Positions 7,188-15,712 of a DNA stretch of 35,377 nt are shown one piece after another. The DNA is from JAKLHL01 sp964411885 (GTDB taxonomy: Bacteria > Bdellovibrionota > JAFGOL01), in the NCBI GenBank assembly GCA_964411885.1, contig CAYPMK010000013.1, forward strand, positions 1-35,377. The letters run 5' to 3'. Within the stretch, counting starts at the first letter, position 1. Each line of letters begins with the position of its first letter. The translations under genes were made by a program, and so were the position numbers. The notes under the pieces were generated by a model. That model saw only the letters and a program-made list of their open reading frames with translations. It made no database searches and was not told the origin of the DNA.

Positions 7188-8762
7188 ATGAAAAAATTAA
7201 TAAGTTTACAAAATATAACGAAATTTGCAGTTGCTTACATTGTAATAACGTTAACTTCCTCTTGTTCATATAAAACCGAACCAGAAATTATTGTGGGAAT
7301 ACCTGATGAGTGGGGGAATATAACACCTCCAATTTTACATTCTGTATATACAAATGCAATTACTATTAACCAATTTGAACCGCTTATTAAAGTAGACAGG
7401 AATGGGATGCTTGCACCTCTTGCTGCAAAAGCATGGAGTATTAGCCCTGATTTTGATGAAATAAGTTTTAAAATAGATACTACTCGACGATTTTCTAATG
7501 GTAAATTTTTAACAGCTCAAGATGTAAAGACTGCATGGGAAAAGGGATTATTGGCAAGTTTTAAGGTTTCTGATGGCGCTTTTAGAGATTTGCTATCAAG
7601 AGTCAAGGGTTATAAAGATTTTAAAAAATCAAAAAAATTGTCAGGGTTAATAGCTGATGGAGACATGTTTATAATAAAATTTGAAAAACCTTTAAGAGCA
7701 GCTATAAACTTTATAACTAACACCAGATTTGGCGTTTACTTGGAAGAAAAAGGAAAATTTATTGGAACTGGACAATACGAAGTAATTTATAATGACGGTC
7801 GTATACTAGAAATGATCCCTAATAAATATTTCAAAACTAAACAAAATTTTTCTAAAGTAAGGGTGATTGTTGTTAAGCCAGAAGATGCAGAAAAAAAATT
7901 AAAGTCTGATGAAATTCAAGCATATTTATTTGCTGAAAAAGCAATTATTAAATCATGCTATAACAACTATGAAAATTATATAAAACAGTTTTTTAATAAA
8001 AATAAAATCAAGTGTATTAGTGGACGAATAGGGAGACACGAGTATATTTCTTTAAATGGATCTGAAAAGAGTATTTTTTCGAATCCCAAATACCGAAAAG
8101 CGGCACAAGCATTATTACTGTACGAAATACAAAAAACTGGTTTGCCTGAATATATGAGATTGAATCAAACTAAAATAGATAGTCAGGTGTATTTAGAGTT
8201 TCAACTCGGCAGATTAAGTGATGAAGAAGCTGTTGAGATAATAAATGAAGGTAACAAATATATTCAAGAATTTGTAAACAGGACAAAAGAAAATCCTATT
8301 CGTTTATTAACTTATGATAAACCTAACTGGATTCAAGAGTTGCTACAAAAAAGAGGCATAACATTCACATCAAACTCTGGTTATGTTCCAAAAAATGTGG
8401 TGTTAAAGTATTTTTATGGTCCTAAAGAACATGCACCAGATATGTTAGTTGGAGGCGTAAGTCTTGCAAATGGAGATCCGGATAATCTTTACCATTCATT
8501 GGGTAAATATGGCGTTCACACCCCTCCGATGTCGAGAAGACCTCAATTAATGAACCTATTAGAATCTGGAAGATCAATTATTGATAGAAAGAAGGCAAAC
8601 GAACATTATAAGGAAGTTTCTAGGGCAGTACTTAGGGAAGTTCCATTTATTCACATAGGGTTTAGCCGTAACATACTTGCTTATAGATTAGACAAAGTTA
8701 AAGTAAATGAATCTGTAAAAGACAGAGATCTCTATGGACTTGATATTTTTACCCCTTATTAG
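7188..8762 (+). CDS. Family 5 (oligopeptide-type) extracellular solute-binding lipoprotein
   Basis: From ATG 7188 the product has 524 residues. MKKL followed by a hydrophobic stretch ends in LTSSC (Cys26), a lipoprotein-like signal, although the lipobox is imperfect. The mature region shows the SBP_bac_5 pattern: FEPLIKVDRNGMLAPLAAKAWSIS near the N-terminus, FSNGKFLTAQDVKTAWE, and a second-lobe segment with DPDNLYHSLGKYG. Family members bind oligopeptides, nickel or other solutes for ABC importers. No permease or ATPase gene is nearby; the histidine kinase follows after 12 bp, so this protein may deliver a ligand signal to that sensor (inference). An upstream TTG at 7143 would only add residues before the signal peptide. 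No clear Shine-Dalgarno site is visible. Confidence 0.82.
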   Translation: MKKLISLQNITKFAVAYIVITLTSSCSYKTEPEIIVGIPDEWGNITPPILHSVYTNAITINQFEPLIKVDRNGMLAPLAAKAWSISPDFDEISFKIDTTRRFSNGKFLTAQDVKTAWEKGLLASFKVSDGAFRDLLSRVKGYKDFKKSKKLSGLIADGDMFIIKFEKPLRAAINFITNTRFGVYLEEKGKFIGTGQYEVIYNDGRILEMIPNKYFKTKQNFSKVRVIVVKPEDAEKKLKSDEIQAYLFAEKAIIKSCYNNYENYIKQFFNKNKIKCISGRIGRHEYISLNGSEKSIFSNPKYRKAAQALLLYEIQKTGLPEYMRLNQTKIDSQVYLEFQLGRLSDEEAVEIINEGNKYIQEFVNRTKENPIRLLTYDKPNWIQELLQKRGITFTSNSGYVPKNVVLKYFYGPKEHAPDMLVGGVSLANGDPDNLYHSLGKYGVHTPPMSRRPQLMNLLESGRSIIDRKKANEHYKEVSRAVLREVPFIHIGFSRNILAYRLDKVKVNESVKDRDLYGLDIFTPY

Positions 8763-8774
8763 CAAGAGGCTTTA

Positions 8775-10496
8775 ATGACGAAACAAATTTCTTTAAAATA
8801 TTGGTTTAATAAACATGCAAAGACACCAGTCTTAATTATCATTATAATAACTATAACATTTCAAGTTATATACACCATTAATGCACGAAAAAACCAACTC
8901 CTTAAGAGAAAAGAGGATATAAGTCGACTTATAGATATTGCAAACATTGGTATTTTATCAAATGACAGAGCAATTATAGAAACAACATTAAATGTTATTA
9001 CAAACGATATGGGAGCAAAAAGAATTTTTTTCTGTAAAAAGGGCAAACTTATACTCTCATATCCTGCTGTATCAAATTTTGATTGTTCTAATCCTGAAAA
9101 AGCAAAAGTAGGAGAAGAACATTTAATTATTTCACCTAAAGGGAATTATGATTCTGTTTTCTACTTTTACTTTACTGCGTTTAATAATGTAAAACCGATA
9201 TTGTTAATGTTAAGTATTTCCATTTTATTTAGTTTATTCATAATTAGTATACTGCAAATCATACAAAGAAGAATAAGAGAAGACTTAATTAGGCCAATTG
9301 AAACTCTTGCTACAAAAAACATCATGCTAAATAGTATTAAAATATCTGAACTTAATGATATTGCTAATAAAAACAAACTACTAAGCGAATTGAGAGAAGC
9401 AGAAGCGCTAGCTAAACAAGCCCAGTTTATGGCTCATGATATAAGAAGGCCTTTTTCCCAAATAAAAATTATTCTTTCTATGTTTCACGAATTTAATTTA
9501 AATCACAGCAAATTAGAAAACGCTAAACACGAAGTTGATGCATCAATAAAAAACGTCGAATCTATGTTGTCTGATTTAATAGAATCTAAGAAAGATACTT
9601 TATTGAATATTAAAAAGATTAATGTAGATAATCTTATAGAGCAGTCTTTACATCAACTAAATATTGACCAGGTTAATAATCAGGACATTCTTGTTCTCAA
9701 AACAATCAATAAGTCATACATGGTATTTGGAGATGAACAAAAATTAACGAGGAGCTTTGTTAATATACTAGAGAATGCAATAGATGCTATGAAATCAGTT
9801 AGCAATAATAAAGAAAAATGGACTATAGAAATATCTAGTAAAATAGTTGTGGCAGATGGAACAGATTATGTACAGCTTACTATAGGAAACAATGGGCCTA
9901 GTATTAATAATGAAGATTTAAATAAATTGTTTGAACCTTTTTTTACTAAAGGTAAGAAAAAGGGAACTGGCCTAGGCTTAAATTTTGTACATAGAGTGAT
10001 ATCCACACATAAAGGTACAATTAAAGCTATTAATAGAATTAATAAAAATGGAGTAGATTTTATAATATTATTACCACTAATTTGCTCTGAACAAAAAAAT
10101 GCCAGATTAAAAGAAACTATGTATAATGAATTAAGTTTTTTGATCTTAGATGATGATCAATCATATAGGCTGTTTATAAAAGAGATTATTAATACTGAGA
10201 GTTTCTTTAACGGTAAAAGTATTGCCATATTTGAAGCGTCTAATGTACAAGATGCCATAAAAATTACTGAAAGAGAAAATATTATGTTTGCAGTAGTAGA
10301 TTTTGAATTAAACTCTGACGAAAAAGGGATTGCTTATATTGAATATATTAACAAAAATAATTTAAATACAATATGTCTTCTTCATACCAACAGATATATT
10401 AACTTTGAAACCAGAATGATATTAAACAAATGCAGGGTTGAGTATATCCCTAAACCCATGGATTCTGAAAAGTTACTGCAATTTCTCTCTAGTTAG
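8775..10496 (+). CDS. Hybrid sensor histidine kinase with C-terminal receiver domain
   Basis: A 573-residue inner-membrane kinase. Helices at about 17-36 and 141-163 bracket a short periplasmic sensor region of about 105 residues. A HAMP-like linker, DLIRPIETLA, leads to a HisKA segment FMAHDIRRPFSQI with phospho-His221. The catalytic domain has the N-box ILENAIDAM (331-339), GNNGP (371-375), the F-box FEPFFTK and GTGLGLNFV (397-405). A receiver domain follows (about 453-570) with acidic residues at 459-461, phospho-acceptor Asp509, Thr538 and Lys560. Phosphate could pass from His221 to Asp509 and on to the NtrC-type regulator encoded next. It lies 12 bp after the solute-binding lipoprotein gene, with which it probably forms one signalling operon. 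Confidence 0.9.
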   Translation: MTKQISLKYWFNKHAKTPVLIIIIITITFQVIYTINARKNQLLKRKEDISRLIDIANIGILSNDRAIIETTLNVITNDMGAKRIFFCKKGKLILSYPAVSNFDCSNPEKAKVGEEHLIISPKGNYDSVFYFYFTAFNNVKPILLMLSISILFSLFIISILQIIQRRIREDLIRPIETLATKNIMLNSIKISELNDIANKNKLLSELREAEALAKQAQFMAHDIRRPFSQIKIILSMFHEFNLNHSKLENAKHEVDASIKNVESMLSDLIESKKDTLLNIKKINVDNLIEQSLHQLNIDQVNNQDILVLKTINKSYMVFGDEQKLTRSFVNILENAIDAMKSVSNNKEKWTIEISSKIVVADGTDYVQLTIGNNGPSINNEDLNKLFEPFFTKGKKKGTGLGLNFVHRVISTHKGTIKAINRINKNGVDFIILLPLICSEQKNARLKETMYNELSFLILDDDQSYRLFIKEIINTESFFNGKSIAIFEASNVQDAIKITERENIMFAVVDFELNSDEKGIAYIEYINKNNLNTICLLHTNRYINFETRMILNKCRVEYIPKPMDSEKLLQFLSS

Positions 10497-10501
10497 TAAA
10501 A

Positions 10502-10519
10502 TGTAACAAAAATGTTACA
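10502..10519. promoter_or_regulatory. Perfect 18-bp palindrome upstream of the NtrC-type regulator gene
   Basis: TGTAACA-AAAA-TGTTACA is a perfect dyad with 7-bp arms, starting 5 bp after the kinase stop codon. It lies just upstream of a sigma-70-like promoter (10548-10577) for the regulator gene. It matches the two imperfect dyads at 53-90 before the biosynthetic operon. It could be an autoregulatory site of the NtrC-type protein (inference). No T-run follows, so it is not a terminator. Confidence 0.4.
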
Positions 10520-10547
10520 CTTCTAGACGGTGTTTGAATGATAATTC

Positions 10548-10577
10548 TTGATGACATAGTCATTTTTTGTGTATAAG
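10548..10577 (+). promoter_or_regulatory. Candidate sigma-70 promoter for the NtrC-type regulator
   Basis: TTGATG (10548-10553) and TATAAG (10572-10577) are separated by 18 bp, with a predicted start near 10584 and a leader of about 35 nt before the ATG at 10619. No sigma-54 GG-N10-GC element with a matching context is visible in this intergenic stretch. Confidence 0.4.
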
Positions 10578-10618
10578 TCAGACTTGTTAGTTAGCCTTCT
10601 AATTCCGGAGGTGCTTAA

Positions 10619-12028
10619 ATGGCCAAGGAGAAGACGCTTCTTAAGGAAAAAACAATTCTTATCGTGGATGACGATTTCATAATTAGGGAGGCTTTAAAAT
10701 CTAAGTTATCAAGAGCATACAGGATCATAGAGGCAGAGGACTATAATTCTGCCATCAGGGCATATAAAGACAACGATATTTCTCTTGCCATAGTTGATAT
10801 AGACCTTAGGGATAAAAAAACAGGCATAGATCTTTTGATGGAACTAAAAAAATCTAACAGCACTCTTCCGGTGATGATGCTCTCTAACTATACAGACGTA
10901 GACAGTATAGTTAAATCAATGAAGTTTGGAGCATACGACTACATAGCAAAAGCTGATCTGGATAATTACGACGAGTTAACGATAAAAATACATTGTTGTT
11001 TTAAAAAAGAACTTGAAGGTAATATCATTAAAGAGTTTGAAAGGACTTTTGATGAGGAATATCCCATCATCTTTACCAGCAGTGTAATGACTCAATTAAT
11101 AGAAGACATTAAAGTTGCCTCAGATGACATGAATATACTTATAGAGGGTGAAACTGGAGTAGGTAAGACCCCTATAGCAAAATATGCAAACACTCTTGCA
11201 TCGCAAAGAATTGGCAGCATAAGGCCGTTTGTGCGTATAAATTGTGCAGGACTTTCAAGAGAAAGGTTGCAGGCAGATCTTTTTGGCCACAAACGAGGAT
11301 CTTTCACGGGAGCTGTTAACGACAATAAAGGACTCGTAGAACTGGCAAAGAACGGGGATCTTTTTCTTGATGAAGTTGCTGACATGGATATGCAGTGTCA
11401 GGCAGAGCTGCTTACCTTTCTTGATAGTGGTGAATACAGACGCCTTGGCGACCCCGTAGTTAGATATTCAAATTGCAGGATAATAACAGCGTGTAATACT
11501 TTTTTAAAAGAAAAAGTAGAGCAGGGGTTTTTTAGAAAAGACCTTTATTCAAGGCTCTCACAATATAAAATTAAAATACCTGCACTCAGAGAAAGAAAGC
11601 AAGATATTAAACCCATAATGGAATATTACATAAACAGGTTCTGTGGTACTGCCAAACCATATGCTCCAGAGGTTCTTGACGTTTATTTACATCATGACTG
11701 GCTTGAAGGTAATGTTAGGGAATTAAGAGACGCTGTTAAATATATGTGTATGAAAGCAAGAGACTCAAAAGAAATTACTCCTGCACACATAAACGGTGAT
11801 TATTATTGCACTAGCACCCCCATCAAAAACATCATAATAGACAAGAACAACATGAAAGAATCAGTTATAGAGATGGGTTACGATAATTACATCTCAAATG
11901 TTGAAAGAATGATCTTATCTGAACTAATAAATCAAGAAAAGAGTGTAAGAAGCTTGTCTAAGAAAATAAAGATAACCAATATGACGTTGGGCAGAAAGCT
12001 CAAAAAATACGAACTCGGTATAGAATAA
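10619..12028 (+). CDS. NtrC-family sigma-54-dependent response regulator
   Basis: A 469-residue three-domain activator. The receiver (about 12-125) has Asp17-19, phospho-acceptor Asp60, Ser89 and Lys111. The AAA+ domain (about 150-380) has Walker A GETGVGKT (177-184), the sigma-54 contact loop GSFTGA (227-232), Walker B GDLFLDE (246-252) and the FRKDLYSRLSQ arginine-finger region. The C-terminus (about 425-469) is a Fis-like helix-turn-helix ending LSKKIKITNMTLGRKLKKY. It should remodel closed sigma-54 RNA polymerase complexes at -24/-12 promoters after phosphorylation. The contact loop is GSFTGA rather than GAFTGA, a mild variant. TCCGGAGGTG precedes the ATG. Three sigma-54-like promoters in this window (near 177, 28016 and 30390) are possible targets; only the first has a dyad matching the one before this gene. 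Confidence 0.92.
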   Translation: MAKEKTLLKEKTILIVDDDFIIREALKSKLSRAYRIIEAEDYNSAIRAYKDNDISLAIVDIDLRDKKTGIDLLMELKKSNSTLPVMMLSNYTDVDSIVKSMKFGAYDYIAKADLDNYDELTIKIHCCFKKELEGNIIKEFERTFDEEYPIIFTSSVMTQLIEDIKVASDDMNILIEGETGVGKTPIAKYANTLASQRIGSIRPFVRINCAGLSRERLQADLFGHKRGSFTGAVNDNKGLVELAKNGDLFLDEVADMDMQCQAELLTFLDSGEYRRLGDPVVRYSNCRIITACNTFLKEKVEQGFFRKDLYSRLSQYKIKIPALRERKQDIKPIMEYYINRFCGTAKPYAPEVLDVYLHHDWLEGNVRELRDAVKYMCMKARDSKEITPAHINGDYYCTSTPIKNIIIDKNNMKESVIEMGYDNYISNVERMILSELINQEKSVRSLSKKIKITNMTLGRKLKKYELGIE

Positions 12029-12040
12029 ATAATAATAACT

Positions 12041-12075
12041 CTTGATATTATATCAATATTTGATATAATATCAAG
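12041..12075. promoter_or_regulatory. 35-bp perfect palindromic operator overlapping a promoter of the toxin-antitoxin operon
   Basis: Arms of 16 bp, CTTGATATTATATCAA (12041-12056) and its exact reverse complement (12060-12075), are separated by TAT. The palindrome contains a near-consensus sigma-70 promoter, TTGATA (12042-12047), 16-bp spacer, TATAAT (12064-12069). A protein bound to the dyad would block the promoter directly, as expected for autoregulation by an MqsA-like antitoxin (inference from family). No T-run follows, so a terminator is unlikely. Confidence 0.75.
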
Positions 12076-12089
12076 TATGGGGGCATTAA

Positions 12090-12410
12090 GTGTCGCCAAA
12101 TAATTATACTACGGATAAGTTAAACAGGAATGAAGCAAGGAAAAGAGTTGCACTGGTTGTTTCTAAATACCCCAATAATATTTTCTTTTCTTCGCATGCT
12201 TTAGAGGAGCTGATAAACGATGGGCTTACGACCATAGATGTTCTTAACATTTTGAAAAGCCATCAATCAAGGATATGTAAAGAAGGAGAATTTGAGAAAG
12301 GGAGTTACAGGTACAGAGTGGAAACAAAGAATCTAGTGGTTGTTATAGTTTTTCATAAAGCCGGTAATGGTATTACAGTTGTTACAGCTTGGGATAAAAG
12401 AAGTAAATAG
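12090..12410 (+). CDS. DUF4258-family protein, putative toxin of a type II toxin-antitoxin pair
   Basis: A 106-residue small basic protein. The order FFSSHALEEL, then a short helix, then beta strands SYRYRVETKNLVVVIVF and ITVVTAWDK, matches DUF4258 (F-x-x-H-A..., strand-rich C-terminus). DUF4258 genes are often found beside MqsA-type or Xre antitoxins and are proposed RNase-like toxins; the activity here is not shown by sequence. The start is GTG at 12090 with GGGGG at 12079-12083; an ATG at 12077 is in another frame and stops within a few codons. The gene is 10 bp before the antitoxin gene and directly behind the palindromic operator. A toxin-first order is the usual one for MqsRA-type loci. 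Confidence 0.7.
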   Translation: MSPNNYTTDKLNRNEARKRVALVVSKYPNNIFFSSHALEELINDGLTTIDVLNILKSHQSRICKEGEFEKGSYRYRVETKNLVVVIVFHKAGNGITVVTAWDKRSK

Positions 12411-12420
12411 AGGTGGATTT

Positions 12421-12921
12421 ATGAGATGTTCTTATTGTGAAAATAAAAAAGAGCTTAAAAAGAGTAAAACAAATTACAGATATAAAGAAGCTGGTTTGGA
12501 TAATATCGTCCTTAAAGGTATTACAGTTATGAGATGTGATAATTGTGGAGAAGAGTATTATAACTTTGGTGACATAGAACAACTTCATAACAAAATAGCA
12601 GAAATATTACTTACAAAAGCAGGTCTTTTAACTGGTAAAGAAATAAGGTTTTTAAGAAAACATATAGGTTATTCTGGAGCCATGTTTGCCCGTTTAACAG
12701 GATATACCAGTGAAACTATCTCTAGGCTGGAAAATGGACAACAAAAAGTAACTAAATCTTTTGATAGGATGCTTAGATTTGTAGTTATAAGCAAGCTTCC
12801 TAAAAAAGATAGATGCTATGATCTGCATGATATCATCCTGAATGATTCTGGAAATAAACTAACAAGAATAGAACTTAAGAAAACCGATAAAGGTTGTTGG
12901 GAAGAAAAAATAGCCGCTTAA
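12421..12921 (+). CDS. MqsA-like antitoxin: zinc-binding N-terminus plus Xre helix-turn-helix
   Basis: A 166-residue protein from ATG 12421 (GAGGTGG about 5-11 nt upstream). The N-terminal domain has two CxxC pairs (CSYC at residues 3-6 and CDNC near 40), as in MqsA and YgiT-type antitoxins that bind zinc. The C-terminal half contains an Xre-type helix-turn-helix, LTGKEIRFLRKHIGYSGAMFARLTGYTSETISRLENGQ, described here by its start and end: it begins near residue 70 and the recognition helix is around TSETISRLENG. It should neutralise the DUF4258 partner and repress the operon through the dyad at 12041-12075 (inference from family). An upstream in-frame ATG at 12367 lies inside the toxin gene and lacks a site. 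It converges with dctM, with 2 bp between them. Confidence 0.8.
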   Translation: MRCSYCENKKELKKSKTNYRYKEAGLDNIVLKGITVMRCDNCGEEYYNFGDIEQLHNKIAEILLTKAGLLTGKEIRFLRKHIGYSGAMFARLTGYTSETISRLENGQQKVTKSFDRMLRFVVISKLPKKDRCYDLHDIILNDSGNKLTRIELKKTDKGCWEEKIAA

Positions 12922-12923
12922 AT

Positions 12924-14216
12924 TTATACCAAGACCAAGCTAAGCCAAGGTATGTAGGTTATCAGCAGCAAGCACAACAAAAGCAGAATGATGTATGGGA
13001 TGCTTACCTTGTAAATATCTACCACTGGCTTTTTGAACCTAAAACTTGCTATGAAAAGATTAAGTCCTACCGGAGGTGTTAAGTATCCTATCTCTAGGTT
13101 GGTAAGAAAAATAACTCCAAGGTGTAAAGGATCTATTCCATATTGATGCGCTATTGGAACTATCAAAGGAACAACAACAAGGATGGCAGAAAAAATATCC
13201 ATCATACAGCCAACTATTAACAAGAAAATATTCAACACCATCAAGAAAGCAAGCTTACTACTTATATAAAGCTGTAGCTGGCTCACTAAATACGCAGGCA
13301 CTTCTTGCTCTATTAAATAGTTTGTAAAAGCAAGCGCCATGCCTATTATTGCTATTATGCCGCCTATAAGCACGCTCGCTTCTTTAATTACCTTTGGTAG
13401 CCCCGTCCTAAAAGACACCTCTCTGTATATAAATACCTCTACTATAAGAACATAAAATGCTGTTACCGCTGCAGCCTCGCTTGCCGTGAATATACCGCCG
13501 TAAATTCCCCAAAGTACTATTATAGGAAGCGGTATTTCCCACTTTGCCTGTTTTAGTGCAGTCCAAAGATTAGAAAAACTAAAACTTTGTTTTTCTACCT
13601 TGCTGGACCTTGCATTTATTACTCCATAAACAGAAAGTACTACTAACAAAAGTATGCCGGGTAAAAGGCTTGCAATAAAAAGTTTATCTACAGTTAAAGA
13701 TATTCCGTCGCTAAAACCAGAATATGCAGAACCCGCTATTACTGCATATAATATTACAGGCAAGCTGGGCGGGAATAAAAGTCCCAAACTTCCGCTAGTG
13801 GTTAAAAGCCCTAAAGAGAATTTCTCTTTGTAACCTTCTTTTAATAATACAGGTAAAAGAAGTCCACCAAGTGCCACTATGGTAACTCCAGATGCTCCAG
13901 TGAAAGCAGTAAAAAAAGCACAACTTAATAATGCAACTATTGGTACACCGCCGGGGAGCCAACCAAGCAAGGCCCTGCTTATGTTTATTATTCTTTGTGG
14001 GGTTTTACTTTCTGCCATTAAATAACCAGCAAAGGTGAATAACGGTATAGCCATTAACACCGGGTTGGTGGCTATTTTATATACCTCTATGAAGATCCCA
14101 GAACTCATGTCTCCAGCAACGTAGTATCCATAAAGTGCGGCCGCACCTATTATAAGGAATAGTGGTACTCCCATGAATGCAAAAACTATTAACCCTAAGA
14201 CTATTAGCCAGCTCAT
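12924..14216 (-). CDS. dctM: TRAP transporter large permease subunit DctM
   Basis: A 430-residue, highly hydrophobic protein with about twelve membrane helices, the standard length for the DctM/SiaM large subunit. Recognisable family segments are IAIPLFTF-like MAIPLFTFAGYLMAES, a GASGVTIVALGGLLLPVLLKEGY loop region, LLFPPSLPVILYAVIAG, and GVIFLTNLEIGYLTPPVGLNLFIAS near the C-terminus. It forms the ion-coupled transport path for the solute delivered by DctP. It overlaps dctQ by 4 nt and is the last gene of the leftward TatT-DctP-DctQ-DctM operon, ending 2 bp from the convergent antitoxin gene. Confidence 0.93.
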   Translation of the reverse strand: MSWLIVLGLIVFAFMGVPLFLIIGAAALYGYYVAGDMSSGIFIEVYKIATNPVLMAIPLFTFAGYLMAESKTPQRIINISRALLGWLPGGVPIVALLSCAFFTAFTGASGVTIVALGGLLLPVLLKEGYKEKFSLGLLTTSGSLGLLFPPSLPVILYAVIAGSAYSGFSDGISLTVDKLFIASLLPGILLLVVLSVYGVINARSSKVEKQSFSFSNLWTALKQAKWEIPLPIIVLWGIYGGIFTASEAAAVTAFYVLIVEVFIYREVSFRTGLPKVIKEASVLIGGIIAIIGMALAFTNYLIEQEVPAYLVSQLQLYISSKLAFLMVLNIFLLIVGCMMDIFSAILVVVPLIVPIAHQYGIDPLHLGVIFLTNLEIGYLTPPVGLNLFIASFRFKKPVVDIYKVSIPYIILLLLCLLLITYIPWLSLVLV

Positions 14217-14722
14217 AGTGTTTCTTCCTCTATGGGCTTATTAGTGAAGATTTGTATTAGTAACCTTAAACTTATTAGTAAAAAAGATACTGGTACTATT
14301 ATGAATACCACCCATGTTGGAACACCAAGGAAAGCTGTCATGTTATTCTCTGCTTCTAGGAATATATAATGTATGCTTGCATTAAGGAGTAGGGCAGAGA
14401 TGATGAACGCAACAGTGTTAACTAGCCTAAACCTGAGTGAACTGAATTTTTGATTACTTATTAATCTTGATATTACCTCTATGTTTATGTGTCTTGATCT
14501 TCTTGTGGCTATACTTGCACCAGTAAAACCAACCCATAACACAAGACATCTTACTAACATGTCGCCCCAGTCTAAACCCGTACTAAAAAAGTTCCTTAGT
14601 ACAACTTGGAGTGCACCAATAAAAAGCATGGCAAGCAACCAAAAGCTTAATAGGTAGCTTTCTATTGAGGCAATTACAGCCTCTATAGTAAAAAGTTTAT
14701 TTTTTATTTTTTCTATATTCAT
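14213..14722 (-). CDS. dctQ: TRAP transporter small permease subunit DctQ
   Basis: A 169-residue protein with four hydrophobic helices, matching DctQ/SiaQ. The family-type segments are LQVVLRNFFSTGLDWGDMLVRCLVLWVGFTGASIATRRSRHINIEV, summarised here by position (about 40-85): an RN..F motif, a W-x-x-E/D-region, and the conserved GAS-x-A-x-RR-x-RHI motif. It pairs with DctM in the membrane. Its start lies 26 nt inside the end of dctP, and its stop overlaps dctM by 4 nt, so all three are translationally coupled. Confidence 0.9.
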   Translation of the reverse strand: MNIEKIKNKLFTIEAVIASIESYLLSFWLLAMLFIGALQVVLRNFFSTGLDWGDMLVRCLVLWVGFTGASIATRRSRHINIEVISRLISNQKFSSLRFRLVNTVAFIISALLLNASIHYIFLEAENNMTAFLGVPTWVVFIIVPVSFLLISLRLLIQIFTNKPIEEETL

Positions 14723-15692
14723 CTCTGTATTTTATTGCAAGGTCCAAAGTTTTTTGATCGTACAGTTTTCCAACTAAAGACTTCCATACGTTTTTACTTA
14801 TTTCGTCGAACTTTGTTACATCCTCTTTTTTAAGGTCTACAAACTTTATGCCGTTCTTTTTTAATGTGTTATATGCCTTTTCGTTGTCCTTTCTTGATTC
14901 ACTTACGAGCTTATTGCAAAAATCAGCGGCTTTTGTTTTAAGTAGTTTTTGATCTGCAGAGGATAGTTTTGCAAAACTCTTTTTTGTCATTAGCACAGCA
15001 CCTGTTGCGTTGGTTACTTTTAGCGTGGTCATATATTTTGTTTTTGTGAACCATTGCATGGCTATTGCCGCCAAAGGAGATATGTAAACAGCATTAATTA
15101 ACCCTGTCTGCAAAGAAGTATAAACGTCTGTTACAGGCATTGGGTTTGGTACCACCTTTAGTTGTGTGAACAGCTCTTTTGCAAGTGGGTCTCCTTCCCA
15201 CGACCACATTTTTACACCGTTAAGCGTAGAAAGTGAGTCTATTTTTTTGTTAGAGAAGATGTTAACAAAACCAACTTCTGCCCAACCCAAAAGTACAAAA
15301 CCTTTTTTATCTAACTCTTTTTCAAAATAAGGTTTTAGCTTTTGGTTGACGTAGTCAACTTCTGCATAGTTATCAAAAAGGCGAGGTATTTCTAACACTC
15401 TTATAGAAGGGAGTATTTGACCAAGTCCTACACCTGTAAAACCTGCGCTGTCTATTTTGCCCATCTTCATTTTTCTTATTACGTCAAACTCATCCCCACT
15501 TATTCCGCCGGGGAATATTTTAAAAGATATTTTGTCTTTGCTTTCTTTTTTAATCTCGTCGTTAAAAGTCCTCATTAGGTTCATCCAAGTAGAACCCTCT
15601 GGTGCAAGCACGGCAAAACGGATATCTGCGGCATTTATTCCAGAGCTGTTAAAATTAAGTAAAAGACCAAACAACAACGTCGTTAAGAACAT
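14697..15692 (-). CDS. dctP: TRAP transporter periplasmic solute-binding subunit DctP
   Basis: A 331-residue periplasmic binding protein of the DctP family with an N-terminal signal peptide that is probably cleaved after INAA. Typical features are LAPEGSTWMNLM near the N-terminus, the IFPGGISGDEFDVIRKMKMGKID segment (about 60-82), and LNGVKMWSWEGDPLAKE in the middle, where the Arg that commonly binds a substrate carboxylate in many DctP proteins is replaced by Trp-Ser-Trp context. The ligand is therefore unclear and may not be a simple C4-dicarboxylate. AAGGAGT lies about 6 nt upstream of the ATG. The neighbouring TatT-like gene suggests a TPR-associated TRAP system, as in Treponema pallidum. 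Confidence 0.88.
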   Translation of the reverse strand: MFLTTLLFGLLLNFNSSGINAADIRFAVLAPEGSTWMNLMRTFNDEIKKESKDKISFKIFPGGISGDEFDVIRKMKMGKIDSAGFTGVGLGQILPSIRVLEIPRLFDNYAEVDYVNQKLKPYFEKELDKKGFVLLGWAEVGFVNIFSNKKIDSLSTLNGVKMWSWEGDPLAKELFTQLKVVPNPMPVTDVYTSLQTGLINAVYISPLAAIAMQWFTKTKYMTTLKVTNATGAVLMTKKSFAKLSSADQKLLKTKAADFCNKLVSESRKDNEKAYNTLKKNGIKFVDLKKEDVTKFDEISKNVWKSLVGKLYDQKTLDLAIKYRDEYRKNKK

Positions 15693-15712
15693 AAAATACT
15701 CCTTGCTCTATC

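Noticed and set aside
12041..12075. Palindrome as a terminator of the regulator gene
   Set aside because: There is no T-run, and it encloses a promoter in front of the toxin-antitoxin genes.
12894..13082. 62-codon rightward frame after the antitoxin gene
   Set aside because: It overlaps antisense to dctM and has a low-complexity product; no support.
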